DNA of 64,000 nt from JAOPZW01 sp963835295 (GCA_963835295.1 CAWIEX010000015.1:496001-560000), one strand, 5' to 3'; numbered from the stretch's first letter, positions 8,212 to 17,118 are shown. Notes: generated by a model from the sequence alone, not told the origin. Made by a program: numbers and translations.

Positions 8212-9181
8212 CCTGACCAACAGCCCCCACGTGCTCGTCATGCGGCCCGTCATCGACGTGCTGCGGGGGCGCGGGGCGGAGGTTCGCGTCACCGCGCGCG
8301 ACTTCGCCCAGACAGTGCAGCTGTGCGAGCGCTTCGGGATGGAGCACGAGGTCATCGGCCGCCATCGCGGCGGCCGCGTCGGAGCCAAGGCGCTCGGGCT
8401 GGCCCAGCGCTCGGGCGCGCTCGTGCGCTGGGCGCGGCGCAACGGCCCGTTCGACCTCGCGCTCGGGCACGGCTCCAACGACATCACCGTCGCCGCGCGG
8501 CTGATGCGCATCCCGTCCTCGACGATGTTCGACTACGAGTGGGCCACAGTGCAGCACAGTGTCAACTGTCGGCTGGCGAGCGCGGTCGTGGTGCCCGACG
8601 CGATCCCGCCGGAGCGTCTGGAGCGCTACGGCGCGGGCGGCAAGCTGCGCCGCTACCCGGGCCTGAAGGAGGAGTACTACCTCGCGGACTTCGATCCCGA
8701 CCCGGCGGTGCTCGACGAGCTGGGCCTCGATCGCTCGCAGCCGCTGGGCGTCGTGCGCACGCCGCCCGCGGTGTCGCTGTACCACCGCTTCGAGAACGAC
8801 GTCTTCGCGGACGTCCTCGCGCGCCTGCGCGGCACGCAAACCGTCGTGCTGCCCCGCATCCCCGAGCAGCGCGCCCAACTCGACGGCTTCATCGTGCCCG
8901 ATCGCGCCATCGACGCCCAGTCCCTCATCGCCTACGCCGATCTCGTCGTCAGCGCCGGCGGCACCATGAACCGCGAGGCCGTCGCGTTGGGCACGCCCGT
9001 GTGGACCACCTTCGAGGGCCGCATGGGGGCCGTCGACGAGCGCCTGATCGCCGAGGGCCGGCTGCGCCGGCTGCACGACGCCGATGAGATCGACCTGCGC
9101 CGGCGCGCGCACGCCGACGTGACGCGCGTGCGCCGCGATCCGGGCCTCCTCGTCGACCTGCTGATCACCCCGCTGGGCTAA
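8195..9181 (+). CDS. DUF354 family glycosyltransferase-like protein
   Basis: A 328-residue protein starting MRIWVDLTNSPHVLVM, the hallmark opening of DUF354 (PF04007), a family with a GT-B-like fold found in surface polysaccharide loci. Other visible family motifs are LALGHGSNDITVAARL near residue 90, FDYEWA near 110, KEEYYL near 160 and a C-terminal SAGGTMNREAVALGTPVWT around residues 253-271, which resembles the donor-binding region of GT-B enzymes. ATG at 8195 overlaps the aminotransferase relic, so the pair was probably once an operon. The exact reaction is not known from sequence. Confidence 0.85.
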   Translation: MRIWVDLTNSPHVLVMRPVIDVLRGRGAEVRVTARDFAQTVQLCERFGMEHEVIGRHRGGRVGAKALGLAQRSGALVRWARRNGPFDLALGHGSNDITVAARLMRIPSSTMFDYEWATVQHSVNCRLASAVVVPDAIPPERLERYGAGGKLRRYPGLKEEYYLADFDPDPAVLDELGLDRSQPLGVVRTPPAVSLYHRFENDVFADVLARLRGTQTVVLPRIPEQRAQLDGFIVPDRAIDAQSLIAYADLVVSAGGTMNREAVALGTPVWTTFEGRMGAVDERLIAEGRLRRLHDADEIDLRRRAHADVTRVRRDPGLLVDLLITPLG

Positions 9182-9213
9182 GGCGAACCGGCGCAACGGC
9201 CGATGAACAGGGC

Positions 9214-10545
9214 ATGTTCCCCAAGGTCAGCGTCGTCGTGCCCGCGTACAACCTCGCGCGCTACCTGGGCCGCGCCATCGACAGCGCTCTGGCCCAGGAC
9301 TGGCCGGCCGACGCGCTCGAGGTCATCGTCGTCGACGACGGCTCGACCGACGAGACGCCGCAGGTGCTGGCCGCCTACGGCGACCGTATCCGCGTCATCC
9401 GCCAGGACAACGGCGGCCTCGTGCGCGCGGTCGACCGCGGGCTGGCCGAGGTCACGGGGGACTACGTCGCCCTGCTCGACGCCGACGACGAGTGGCCCAC
9501 CGACCGGGTGACACGTCACGTCGCCTTCCTCGAGGCCCATCCCGAGGTCGGGCTCGTGCACGGCGACATGACGATCATCGATGCCGACGGCGCGGTCCTG
9601 TCGCCCTCCTTCTTCGAGGCCAACGGCACGCAGCTGACGCGCGGGCGCGTCCTCGGGCGCCTGCTGGGCGGCAACTTCGTCTCCGGCGGGGCGTCGACTT
9701 TCCGCGCCGCGCTGCTGCCGGCGGTCCACCCGATCGTCGACGACGCGGCCTACCCGGACTGGTGGATCGCCGCGACGATCGCCGCCGTGGCCGAGATCGA
9801 CCACGTGCCCGGCTGCGCCAACCTCTATCGCTACCACGGGGCCAACATGGGCCTCGGCTCAGGCGCGGGAGACATGCACCGCATCCTGGGCGAGGAGATC
9901 CCGTGGCGGCGCTGGATGCTGCGCAACCTCGTCCACGATCCGACCGTCTCGGCCGCCGACCTGCGCGCGGCCTACAGCAGCTGGGAGTACGGCCTCGTGA
10001 CGGCCGCCCTCGGCGCCGGCGTGGCCCCCAGCGACGTCGTGAGCGCGACCGCGCAGGAGCGCGAGCGGAGCGTCGAGTGCGCCGCCGCCGGCGCTGCCGC
10101 CCTGCGCGCCGGCGATCCCGACCGCGCCGCCCGGCTGCTCCTCAACGCCATCGGCGAGGACCCCTGGAACGGCGCCGCGCGCCTGGACCTCGAGATCGCC
10201 CTGCAACGGGCCGCGAGCCTGCCCGCCCCGGGTGCCGCGCCGGCCCTCGCCACCGGCGAGCGCGTGACGCTCACCACTGCGGCCGCCCTTCTGGCGATGC
10301 CCGATCTGCTGGCGGCCTACGCCCGCGAGACTCCGGTCGGCGACGATGCCACCCTGGTCGTCGTGTACGACACCGCGGAAGAGCTGCAGGGCCTCGCCGC
10401 GCTCGTCCAGGAGATCGGCCTCGACGCCCACGGCTCACCCGACATCGTGGCCCAGCCGGCGCCCTCAACCCAGCCCGCCCAGCGCCTGCTCGCCGCTCGC
10501 GCGGCGGCGACGCTCGACGCGCCGCGGCTCGCAGCGGCCGCCTAG
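9214..10545 (+). CDS. GT2 glycosyltransferase with helical and C-terminal accessory module
   Basis: A 443-residue protein. Residues 1-230 form a GT-A domain: VSVVVPAYNLARYL, EVIVVDDGSTD near residues 36-46 and LLDADDEWP near 88-96 for metal and donor binding, with PDWWIAATIA near 180. A helical, TPR-like segment (about 270-330) follows, then an approximately 90-residue C-terminal module with DDATLVVVYDT and GLDAHGSPDIVA. The whole layout is repeated in the oppositely oriented gene at 10566-11954, so the two are paralogues. It likely transfers a sugar during assembly of a surface glycan; donor and acceptor are unknown. Confidence 0.88.
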   Translation: MFPKVSVVVPAYNLARYLGRAIDSALAQDWPADALEVIVVDDGSTDETPQVLAAYGDRIRVIRQDNGGLVRAVDRGLAEVTGDYVALLDADDEWPTDRVTRHVAFLEAHPEVGLVHGDMTIIDADGAVLSPSFFEANGTQLTRGRVLGRLLGGNFVSGGASTFRAALLPAVHPIVDDAAYPDWWIAATIAAVAEIDHVPGCANLYRYHGANMGLGSGAGDMHRILGEEIPWRRWMLRNLVHDPTVSAADLRAAYSSWEYGLVTAALGAGVAPSDVVSATAQERERSVECAAAGAAALRAGDPDRAARLLLNAIGEDPWNGAARLDLEIALQRAASLPAPGAAPALATGERVTLTTAAALLAMPDLLAAYARETPVGDDATLVVVYDTAEELQGLAALVQEIGLDAHGSPDIVAQPAPSTQPAQRLLAARAAATLDAPRLAAAA

Positions 10546-10565
10546 CGGCGGTCGGCCCTACGGTC

Positions 10566-11954
10566 CTACGGCCGCAGGCAGGCCCTCGCATACGCGCGCA
10601 GGCTCTCGACGGTCTGACTGCCCCACCGCTCGACGCCCGGCACGCGGGCGGAGCGCTCCGACAGCGTCGCGTGGACGGTACGCGGAACAGTGGCGTGAGC
10701 GCACGGATCGCCGGGCCCGAAGACGGCGACCATGTCGGGCGAGCCGGGCCCGTCGAGCCCGGCGGACGACACGAGCTCGGCGAGCTGCGCGCCGATCGCA
10801 GGCTCGGCTTGCGGCGCATAGATCAGCAGCGTCGCGTCGTCCCGGCCGTCGAAGACCGAGGCGTAAGCGCGCAACAGGCTCGCGTCGGCCAGCAGTTCCT
10901 CGGCAACGGTCAGCGTGACGAATCCACGGAGGTCGAGCGGCTCGCCGGGTGGGAGCCGGCCCTGGATGAGCTCATGGAGCTCGTCGCGCGCCGCGGCCGA
11001 CAACGGGTCGGTGGCCACGGCGAGGGCGAGGATGCGGATGGCGCGCTCGATGTGGCCCTCGTCGCGGGCGATCCGCCCGCGAGCGAGCTGCAGCCGCCCG
11101 TGCTCGGCGTCGGCGGCCGACACTGGAGCCAGCTGCTCCAAGGGCTCGCCGAGCGCACGAGACATCGCTGCCAGTTCGCTCTGGTAGGCGAACCATCCCC
11201 GCAGCACATCGGTCAGTGCCACGGCAGTCAGGTCGAGGTGGCTGAGCATCCAGCGGCGGAACTCGAGGTCGTTGGCGCGCAGGCGGGCGTTGCGCAGCTC
11301 GTCCGCGCCGTGGCTGTCGTTGGCGCAGTGCAGCCGATAGTTGGCCATCGGCCGGTCGACATAGGCCAGCTGCGCGACCGCCGCAACGTTGGCCGCGATC
11401 CACCAGTCCTGGACCGAGGCCGGCTCGGCGATCGGGTGGTAGAGCGCACGGTCCGCGCTGCGGACCATCATCGTGCCTCCGGGCACGAAGTTGCGCTCGA
11501 GCAGCGCTCCCAGAACGAGGCCGGCGTGCGCTGGGACGCCGTAGGAGCGGTGGTAGGACGGGTCCTGAAGGTGGTCGTCGGCGTCGATGATGCGCATGTC
11601 GCCGTAGACGAGGCCGACCTCGGGCCGGCCGTCCAGGATCGCGGCGCGCGCGCTGACGGAATCGGGCGGCAACGTGTCGTCAGCGTCGACCAACGCGATG
11701 TAGTCGCCAGTCGCCTCGGCGATGCCGCGATTGGTGGCCGCGATCTGCCCGGCGTTGGGCTGATGCAGGTAGCGCACCGCGTCGCCGTAGCGCGCCACGA
11801 CCTCGCGCGTACCGTCGGTCGAGCCGTCGTCGATCACGATGACTTCGAGCTGATCGCGCGGATGGTCCTGCCCCAGCACGCTGTCGAGGCAGCGGCCGAT
11901 GAAGTGGCCGTACTGGTAGGTCGTGACGACGCACGTCACGCGCGCGGAGCTCAT
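10566..11954 (-). CDS. GT2 glycosyltransferase, paralogue of the 9214 gene
   Basis: A 462-residue protein beginning MSSARVTCVVTTYQYG; the reading frame is open further upstream, but homology starts at 11954. The GT-A core has EVIVIDDGSTDGT near residues 36-48, LVDADDTLPP near 88-97 and VQDWWIAANVA near 180. A helical segment (about 280-330) and a C-terminal module with DDATLLIYAP and SPDMVAVFGP follow, matching the layout of the 9214 gene. Its C-terminus extends somewhat further. It converges on that gene with only 20 bp between stops, an arrangement suggesting an inverted duplication. It is divergent from the LicD-like cassette at 12025. Confidence 0.87.
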   Translation of the reverse strand: MSSARVTCVVTTYQYGHFIGRCLDSVLGQDHPRDQLEVIVIDDGSTDGTREVVARYGDAVRYLHQPNAGQIAATNRGIAEATGDYIALVDADDTLPPDSVSARAAILDGRPEVGLVYGDMRIIDADDHLQDPSYHRSYGVPAHAGLVLGALLERNFVPGGTMMVRSADRALYHPIAEPASVQDWWIAANVAAVAQLAYVDRPMANYRLHCANDSHGADELRNARLRANDLEFRRWMLSHLDLTAVALTDVLRGWFAYQSELAAMSRALGEPLEQLAPVSAADAEHGRLQLARGRIARDEGHIERAIRILALAVATDPLSAAARDELHELIQGRLPPGEPLDLRGFVTLTVAEELLADASLLRAYASVFDGRDDATLLIYAPQAEPAIGAQLAELVSSAGLDGPGSPDMVAVFGPGDPCAHATVPRTVHATLSERSARVPGVERWGSQTVESLRAYARACLRP

Positions 11955-12024
11955 GCCAGGGGGGATCGCCACGTCCCAGGCGAACTTGAGCGGGCGGGCG
12001 CTCAAGTAGGCCCTGTGCGCGCCG

Positions 12025-12624
12025 ATGATCGGGGAGATGATCGGGTCCTCCAAGAGCCGCGCGATCGCCAACCTGCAGCTGCTGCACGACGTCGTCGCCC
12101 AGACGCCCATGAGCGGGCGCCTCTGGGTCTTCGGCGGTCTGCTGCTCGGTTGGGCGCGCGAGGGCGATCTGCTCGGTCACGACTGCGACGATGTCGACTT
12201 CGCCTACCTCGCCGAGGACGCCGAGGTCTTCGAGGGGATCTTCGGAACGCTCGAGGACGCCGGCTTCAAGCTCAGCCTGCGCTATCCGGGCACCACGGGC
12301 GAGGCGACCGAGTACGCCTTCCGCCGCGACGGGATCAAGTTCGACTTCTTCTGCCTGAAGGCCGACGGTGAGCGCTTCCACTACTGCTCATACGGGAGCC
12401 TCGGCGGGCACCTCGTTGTCAACCACATCCAGATCCCTGGCCAGCCGCTCGAGGAGTTCCGCTTCCTCGGCCGCAGCTGGCTGAAGGTCCGCGATCACGA
12501 CGCCGAGCTCACCGCGCTCTACGGCGATTGGCGCACGCCGCGGCCCGACTGGGACTACATGACCGGTCCGAGCATCGTCGGGCGCGCGCCTTGGGATGAC
12601 TCCACCTTCCGCCTCGCATGCTGA
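12025..12624 (+). CDS. LicD/fukutin-type phosphotransferase
   Basis: A 199-residue protein with the LicD-family nucleotidyltransferase-fold signature: a FGGLLLGWAREGDLLGHDCDDVDF block around residues 37-60, where the glycine-rich LLLG and the spaced aspartates D-x-D-D-x-D bind metal and substrate. It continues with KFDFFCL near residue 107 and a C-terminal YGDWRTPRPDWDY, a tail common in this family. LicD proteins move a phosphorylated alcohol such as phosphocholine from a CDP carrier to a sugar. Three overlapping downstream genes (phosphatase, nucleotidyltransferase, methyltransferase) fit one pathway. ATG at 12037 is an alternative start. The transferred group is inferred, not shown. Confidence 0.8.
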   Translation: MIGEMIGSSKSRAIANLQLLHDVVAQTPMSGRLWVFGGLLLGWAREGDLLGHDCDDVDFAYLAEDAEVFEGIFGTLEDAGFKLSLRYPGTTGEATEYAFRRDGIKFDFFCLKADGERFHYCSYGSLGGHLVVNHIQIPGQPLEEFRFLGRSWLKVRDHDAELTALYGDWRTPRPDWDYMTGPSIVGRAPWDDSTFRLAC

Positions 12625-13256
12625 AGACGCTCGCCTACCGCTCGCGCCCGCTCGCGCCCACGCGCACCGTCGAGCGCTTCCTCTTCGACCTCGACGGCAC
12701 GATCACCCGCCAGGAGATCCTGCCCGAAATCGCCCGCGCGGTCGGCATGCAGGACGAGATTGCCGCGCTCACCCGCCGCACCATGGCCGGTGAGCTGCCC
12801 TTCGAGTCCAGCCTGCGCCGGCGCGTGGAGATCCTCAGTCAGGTGCCCGTCTCCGAGGTCCGGCGGATCGTCGCCGGGGTCGAGATCGACCCGCACATCG
12901 CCGACTTCCTAGCCGCGCATCGCGACCGCTGCACGATCGTGACCGGCAATCTCGACGTCTGGATCGCCGATCTCGTCGTGACGCTCGGCGTCGACTGCCG
13001 CAGCTCGACCGCGCTCGTTCTCGGCGACCGATTGATCGGCCTGACCTCCGTCCTCGACAAGGTCGTGGTGGCTGGTGACTACGACGGCGCGATCTGCGTC
13101 GTCGGCGACGGCTACAACGACCTCGGCCTCATGGCGGCAGCCGACTACGGCGTGGCGTACGGCGGCGTACACGCACCGGCGCCCGGCCTCTACGACGTCG
13201 CCAGCCACGCCATCTTCGACCCTGAACGGCTATGCGAGCTTCTGTCCGCGTTGTGA
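12618..13256 (+). CDS. HAD-family (SerB-like) phosphatase
   Basis: A 212-residue HAD hydrolase of the phosphoserine-phosphatase branch. Motif I is FDLDGTIT with Asp24 (nucleophile) and Asp26; motif II is the Thr in TIVTGNLD near residue 108; motif IV is VVGDGYNDLGLMAAAD near residues 162-177. A helical cap lies between motifs I and II. It overlaps the LicD-like gene by 7 bp and the nucleotidyltransferase gene by 25 bp, so all are cotranslated. It may dephosphorylate a small alcohol phosphate, or trim the precursor that is then CDP-activated; the substrate is not visible. Confidence 0.85.
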   Translation: MLKTLAYRSRPLAPTRTVERFLFDLDGTITRQEILPEIARAVGMQDEIAALTRRTMAGELPFESSLRRRVEILSQVPVSEVRRIVAGVEIDPHIADFLAAHRDRCTIVTGNLDVWIADLVVTLGVDCRSSTALVLGDRLIGLTSVLDKVVVAGDYDGAICVVGDGYNDLGLMAAADYGVAYGGVHAPAPGLYDVASHAIFDPERLCELLSAL

Positions 13257-13906
13257 TCAACTGCGCCGGCGAGGGCCGGCGCCTGGGCCTCGGGTCGACC
13301 AAGGCGCTCGTGTCGGTCATGGGCGAGCCGCTGATCGCATGGCACCTGCGTATGCTGCGCCACGTCGACGACGTCGTCGTGGTCGTCGGCTACCAAGCGG
13401 AGCAGGTCATAGGGGCAGTGCGCCCGCTGCGCCCCGACGCGATCTTCGCCTTCAACCACGACTACGCCACCACGGGGACGGCAGCCAGCCTGGCCAAGGG
13501 CTGCCGCGGCGCGATCGGCGACGTCATCTCACTCGATGGCGACCTCCTCGTCCACCCGGAGGACTTCGAGGACTTTCTGCGCGCACCACGTCCGTGCCTC
13601 GGCGTCGCTCCGGCGACCACCACGCACGCCGTTCACGCGCGCGTCGTCGGCGAGAACGGGAGCACGGCGGTGGTCGGCTTCAACGAGGTCGGCGACGGCC
13701 TCGAGTGGACCGGTCTGCTGCGCGTCCCCGGCGCCCTGATCGAAGAGGCCGAGGCTGGTCACGCCACGCGCGGTCATGTCTTCGAGATGCTCGCTCCGCA
13801 CCTGCCGATGCAGGCGCTGCACGTGCGCGCACGGGAGATCGACACACCGGCCGACTATGACCGCGCGCTGGAGTGGCTCGCGCCGATCGCCCACCATTGG
13901 TCATGA
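13232..13906 (+). CDS. LicC-like NTP transferase (nucleotidyltransferase)
   Basis: A 224-residue protein with a Rossmann-like NTP-transferase fold: INCAGEGRRLGLGSTKALVSVMGEPL at residues about 8-34 gives the nucleotide loop and the catalytic lysine, VVVVVGYQAEQV follows, and SLDGDLLV near residue 92 supplies the metal aspartate. The short length and absence of a beta-helix tail resemble LicC (CTP:phosphocholine cytidylyltransferase) more than hexose-1-phosphate enzymes. Next to a LicD-like transferase this suggests it makes the activated CDP-alcohol that LicD uses. Its start overlaps the HAD gene and its stop overlaps the methyltransferase start (ATGA). Nucleotide and substrate specificity are inferred. 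Confidence 0.8.
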   Translation: MRASVRVVINCAGEGRRLGLGSTKALVSVMGEPLIAWHLRMLRHVDDVVVVVGYQAEQVIGAVRPLRPDAIFAFNHDYATTGTAASLAKGCRGAIGDVISLDGDLLVHPEDFEDFLRAPRPCLGVAPATTTHAVHARVVGENGSTAVVGFNEVGDGLEWTGLLRVPGALIEEAEAGHATRGHVFEMLAPHLPMQALHVRAREIDTPADYDRALEWLAPIAHHWS

Positions 13907-14538
13907 GCGCCACCACCGACGTCATCCGTGAGTTCTGGGTCGGGCGCACCGCGATCGACGGCCATGTTGCATCGCGCTTTCATGGCGAGCACGACGCGTA
14001 CGACCTTCCCGCGATCGCGGCGCTGGCCGGCGCCGACGCCCGCGTGCTCGACCTTGGCTGTGGGACGTGCAGCGTGTCCAACGCGCTCGCCGATCTGCTC
14101 GGCTGGTCCATTCACGCCGTGGACTTCATGCCCGACTTCCTGCGCCACGCCGAACCCCGGGTCACAACCGAGGTCGGCGACGTGCGCACGTACCGCTCTG
14201 ACGAGCGCTTCGACCTCGTCCTGCTGCTCGGCGTGATCACCTACGTCGAGTCGGCCGCCGACCGGGCCGACCTCTACCAGCGCTGCGCGCAGATGCTCGC
14301 ATCAGACGGGGCGCCGTTGCTCATCAAGGCGCAGTTCGGCGTCGAGCGCGAGGTGGTTGTCGACACCGACTCCGAGGCACTGGGGGCACGCTACCGGGGC
14401 ATCTATCCGTACCTCGCGGACGAGGTGGCGCTACTGAGCGAGCGTTTCGACGTCGAGGTGCGCGACCCGTACCCGGCTGCGCTGAGCCCGCACGCCGACA
14501 CGCACTTCCACCACCTTGTCGCGCGGCGGCGCCCCTAA
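13903..14538 (+). CDS. SAM-dependent methyltransferase
   Basis: A 211-residue class I methyltransferase. The SAM loop VLDLGCGTCSVS is near residues 44-55, followed by the acidic AVDFMPDFL and by FDLVLLLGVITYVE, the usual post-motif segments. The ATG at 13903 overlaps the previous stop by 4 bp and is preferred to an upstream in-frame ATG at 13873. It closes the four-gene cassette; the neighbours suggest it methylates the amino alcohol (for example ethanolamine toward choline) or the sugar that is decorated. Which of these cannot be decided here. Confidence 0.83.
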   Translation: MSATTDVIREFWVGRTAIDGHVASRFHGEHDAYDLPAIAALAGADARVLDLGCGTCSVSNALADLLGWSIHAVDFMPDFLRHAEPRVTTEVGDVRTYRSDERFDLVLLLGVITYVESAADRADLYQRCAQMLASDGAPLLIKAQFGVEREVVVDTDSEALGARYRGIYPYLADEVALLSERFDVEVRDPYPAALSPHADTHFHHLVARRRP

Positions 14539-14544
14539 CGGGGC

Positions 14545-15112
14545 TCACGGGACGACGAGCACCAGCGAGTCGGGCTCGTCGACGACGGCCCAGCCGTCGC
14601 GTTCCAGGCTCGCGACCAGCGCGATCTTGTCCGCCACCCCGGGGCGCGAGGCGGCCGCGAAACCACCGCTGCGTTCATAGGCCCGACGCCGGACCGCCAG
14701 GCAGGGCCACAGCGGCCCCGCGGCGACTCGCCCGTCCAGCTCGATGGCGCGCGGGCGCGCGGCGCCGATCGAGAGGTCGCCATCCACTGCCGCGATCAGC
14801 GTCTGCAGCCAGCCGTCGACCGGCACGACCTCGTGGCCGATGATGATCAGCAGGGGGCCGCTGGCGGCGGCGACGGCCTGGTCGCAGGCCGGTCCGAACC
14901 CAGCGGGCTCCTTGTTGTGCAGGGCGACGATGTCGCCCTCGATGCCCTGAAGTACGTGCGCGGTGCCGTCGGTTGAGCCGTCGTCCACGAGCACGACCTC
15001 GAAGGCGATCGTTGCCGGCAAGCGAGCCAGCGCGGTCAGACAGCGCAGCATGGCACGCCGCGGCATCGCGGACGACCATGACAATCGAGACTTCGGGTCC
15101 CTCGGTCGGCAT
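14545..15112 (-). pseudogene. GT2 glycosyltransferase, frame broken near its start
   Basis: The gene opens at 15112 with MPTEGPEVSIVMVVRD, the normal start of a GT2 domain. Within 50 bases the homology moves to another frame and continues as RRAMLRCLTALARLP, FEVVLVDDGSTDGTA, LLIIIGHEVVPVDGW and WPCLAVRRRAYERSGGF to the stop at 14545. Removing one base (or adding two) at 15060-15067 restores a continuous protein of about 188 residues, short for GT2. It lies opposite the methyltransferase and divergent from the CapD-type gene. Either it is recently inactivated or the base call is wrong. Confidence 0.72.
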
Positions 15113-15135
15113 CGCGCAGATCCTAGGCCCGATCC

Positions 15136-17106
15136 GTGGCCCGCGGCCCTATCATCACCGCCGTGCGTCGACGCCTGCGTTCGGCGGCGTTCCCCCTGCA
15201 CCGCCACTCCATCCCGCAGCTGGCGATCGACGGTGCGCTCGTCGCCGCCGCCTACTACCTGAGCTACCGCCTGCGGTTCGACACCGGGACGCCGAAGCGC
15301 TACGAGGAGCTGTTCGACTCGACGATCGTCTTCGTCGTGGTCTCGGCGCTGATCGTCTTCACGCTCTTCCGCCTGGAGCTCAAGCAGTGGCGCTACACGA
15401 GCTCGCGCGACTACCTGGGGATCTTCCAAGCGGTCCTCGTCAACACGCTCGTGCTCGCGGGCTTCATCGCCGTCACGCACCCGGTGACCGTCCGCTCGGG
15501 CGCGGGGGAGATCACGATCTCGGCGCCCACCGGCGTCATCGCGCTGTTCTTCCTGCTCACGCTGGTGCTGGTGGGCGGCGCGCGCTTCGTCGCGCGCATC
15601 GTCTACGAGGGCCCGGTGCGCGGCTTCCGCGCGCGCGCCGACGCCCGCCGCGTGCTCATCGTCGGCGCCGGCGAGGGCGGCCGCCTCGTCCTGCGCGAGG
15701 TGCTGCGCAACCCGCAGCTCGGCCTGGACCCGGTCGGCTTCGTCGACGACGACCCGCTCAAGCGCGGCATCCGGGTCGACGGCGTCAAGGTGCTCGGGCC
15801 CACCGACCAGCTCGGGCGCATCCTCGACGAGGCCGAGCCCGACGAGATCACCATCGCCATCCCGTCGGCGCCGGGCACGCTGCGCGCGCGCGTGGTGCGC
15901 GCCGCGCGCCAGCGGGGGATCCCGGTGCGCACGCTGCCGACCGTGTTCGAGCTGCTGCAGGCCGGCTCGGGCCAGGTCGTGCGCCAGGTCCGCGAGGTCC
16001 AGGTCGAGGACATCCTGGGTCGCGAGCCGGTGCGCATGGAGCTCGACCGCGTGGGCGGCTACCTCGGCGGCGAGGTGGTCATGATCACCGGCGCCGGCGG
16101 CTCGATCGGCGCCGAGCTGTGCCGCCAGATCGCCCGCGTGGCGCCGCGGCGGCTCGTGCTCGTCGACCACGCCGAGGAGAACCTCTTCCGCATCCAGCGC
16201 GAGCTCGAGGACGACCGCCACGTCCATCCCTCGACGCTCTCGCCCGTGCTCGCCGACTGCAAGGAGGGCGAGCGCATGCGCGAGGTCTTCGCCGAGCACC
16301 GCCCAGGGGTCGTCTTCCACGCCGCCGCCTACAAGCACGTCGGGCTCATGGAGCGCAATCCGGTCGAGGCCGTGCGCAACAACGCCCTGGCCACGCGACT
16401 CGTGGCGCGCGTCGCGGGCGAGGCGGGCGCCAAGCGCTTCGTGCTCGTCTCCACCGACAAGGCCGTGCAGCCGGCGACGGTGATGGGGGCGTCCAAGGCG
16501 CTGGCCGAGTTCGCCGTCGAGGCCGCCCAGCAGCGCTGGCCGGAGACGAAGTTCGCCACCGTCCGCTTCGGCAACGTGCTGGGCTCCTCGGGCTCGGTGG
16601 TGCCGATCTTCCGCCGCCAGATCGCGCTGGGCGGCCCGGTCACGGTCACCGACGAGCGCATGACGCGCTACTTCATGACCATCCCGGAGGCCGTGCAGCT
16701 CGTCATCCGCGCCGGCTCGCTGGGCGAGGGCGGCGAGCTCTTCGTCCTGCAGATGGGCGATCCCGTGTCGATCATGCAGCTCGCCCGCGACATGATCGAG
16801 CTCTCGGGGCTCGCGTCGGGGCGCGACATCGCCATCGAGGTGGTCGGCCGCCGGCCGGGCGAGAAGCTGCATGAGGCCCTGTTCAACCCCTACGAGCGCC
16901 CCAAGCCCACCCCGGCCGACAAGATCACGCTCGCGCGCCGCGATCCGCTCGATCCGGGCGTCGTGGAGTCGATGTTCGACGAGATCGCGCTGCTCGTCCT
17001 CGAGGGCGACGCGGCCGGCCTGGCGGCCAAGGTCGGCGAGCTCTCGGCCGCCCGCCCGGCGGCCCAGGAGACGGGTGAGGCACCAGCCGTACGGATCGTC
17101 CCCTAG
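15136..17106 (+). CDS. Membrane nucleoside-diphosphate-sugar dehydratase/epimerase (CapD/WbpM/PglF type)
   Basis: A 656-residue protein with four N-terminal membrane helices (about residues 27-155), a first Rossmann domain (VLIVGAGEGGRL near 172) and a catalytic SDR domain beginning VVMITGAGGSIGAEL near 312. The HAAAYKHVGLMERNP motif, VSTDKAVQPATVMGASK with the catalytic Met-Lys pair, and RFGNVLGSSGSV are all present. This family makes UDP-4-keto-6-deoxy-GlcNAc-type sugars, the entry to QuiNAc, FucNAc and bacillosamine. GTG at 15136 is the start. A DegT aminotransferase (42849-43988) could act on its product. Full length and intact. Confidence 0.93.
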   Translation: MARGPIITAVRRRLRSAAFPLHRHSIPQLAIDGALVAAAYYLSYRLRFDTGTPKRYEELFDSTIVFVVVSALIVFTLFRLELKQWRYTSSRDYLGIFQAVLVNTLVLAGFIAVTHPVTVRSGAGEITISAPTGVIALFFLLTLVLVGGARFVARIVYEGPVRGFRARADARRVLIVGAGEGGRLVLREVLRNPQLGLDPVGFVDDDPLKRGIRVDGVKVLGPTDQLGRILDEAEPDEITIAIPSAPGTLRARVVRAARQRGIPVRTLPTVFELLQAGSGQVVRQVREVQVEDILGREPVRMELDRVGGYLGGEVVMITGAGGSIGAELCRQIARVAPRRLVLVDHAEENLFRIQRELEDDRHVHPSTLSPVLADCKEGERMREVFAEHRPGVVFHAAAYKHVGLMERNPVEAVRNNALATRLVARVAGEAGAKRFVLVSTDKAVQPATVMGASKALAEFAVEAAQQRWPETKFATVRFGNVLGSSGSVVPIFRRQIALGGPVTVTDERMTRYFMTIPEAVQLVIRAGSLGEGGELFVLQMGDPVSIMQLARDMIELSGLASGRDIAIEVVGRRPGEKLHEALFNPYERPKPTPADKITLARRDPLDPGVVESMFDEIALLVLEGDAAGLAAKVGELSAARPAAQETGEAPAVRIVP

Positions 17107-17118
17107 CATCACCCGTGC

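Noticed and set aside
3073..8511. Open frame of 1812 codons on the minus strand
   Set aside because: It is antisense to the three-module glycosyltransferase and out of frame with uppP and dedA; no family motifs. Long shadow frames are expected at this G+C level.
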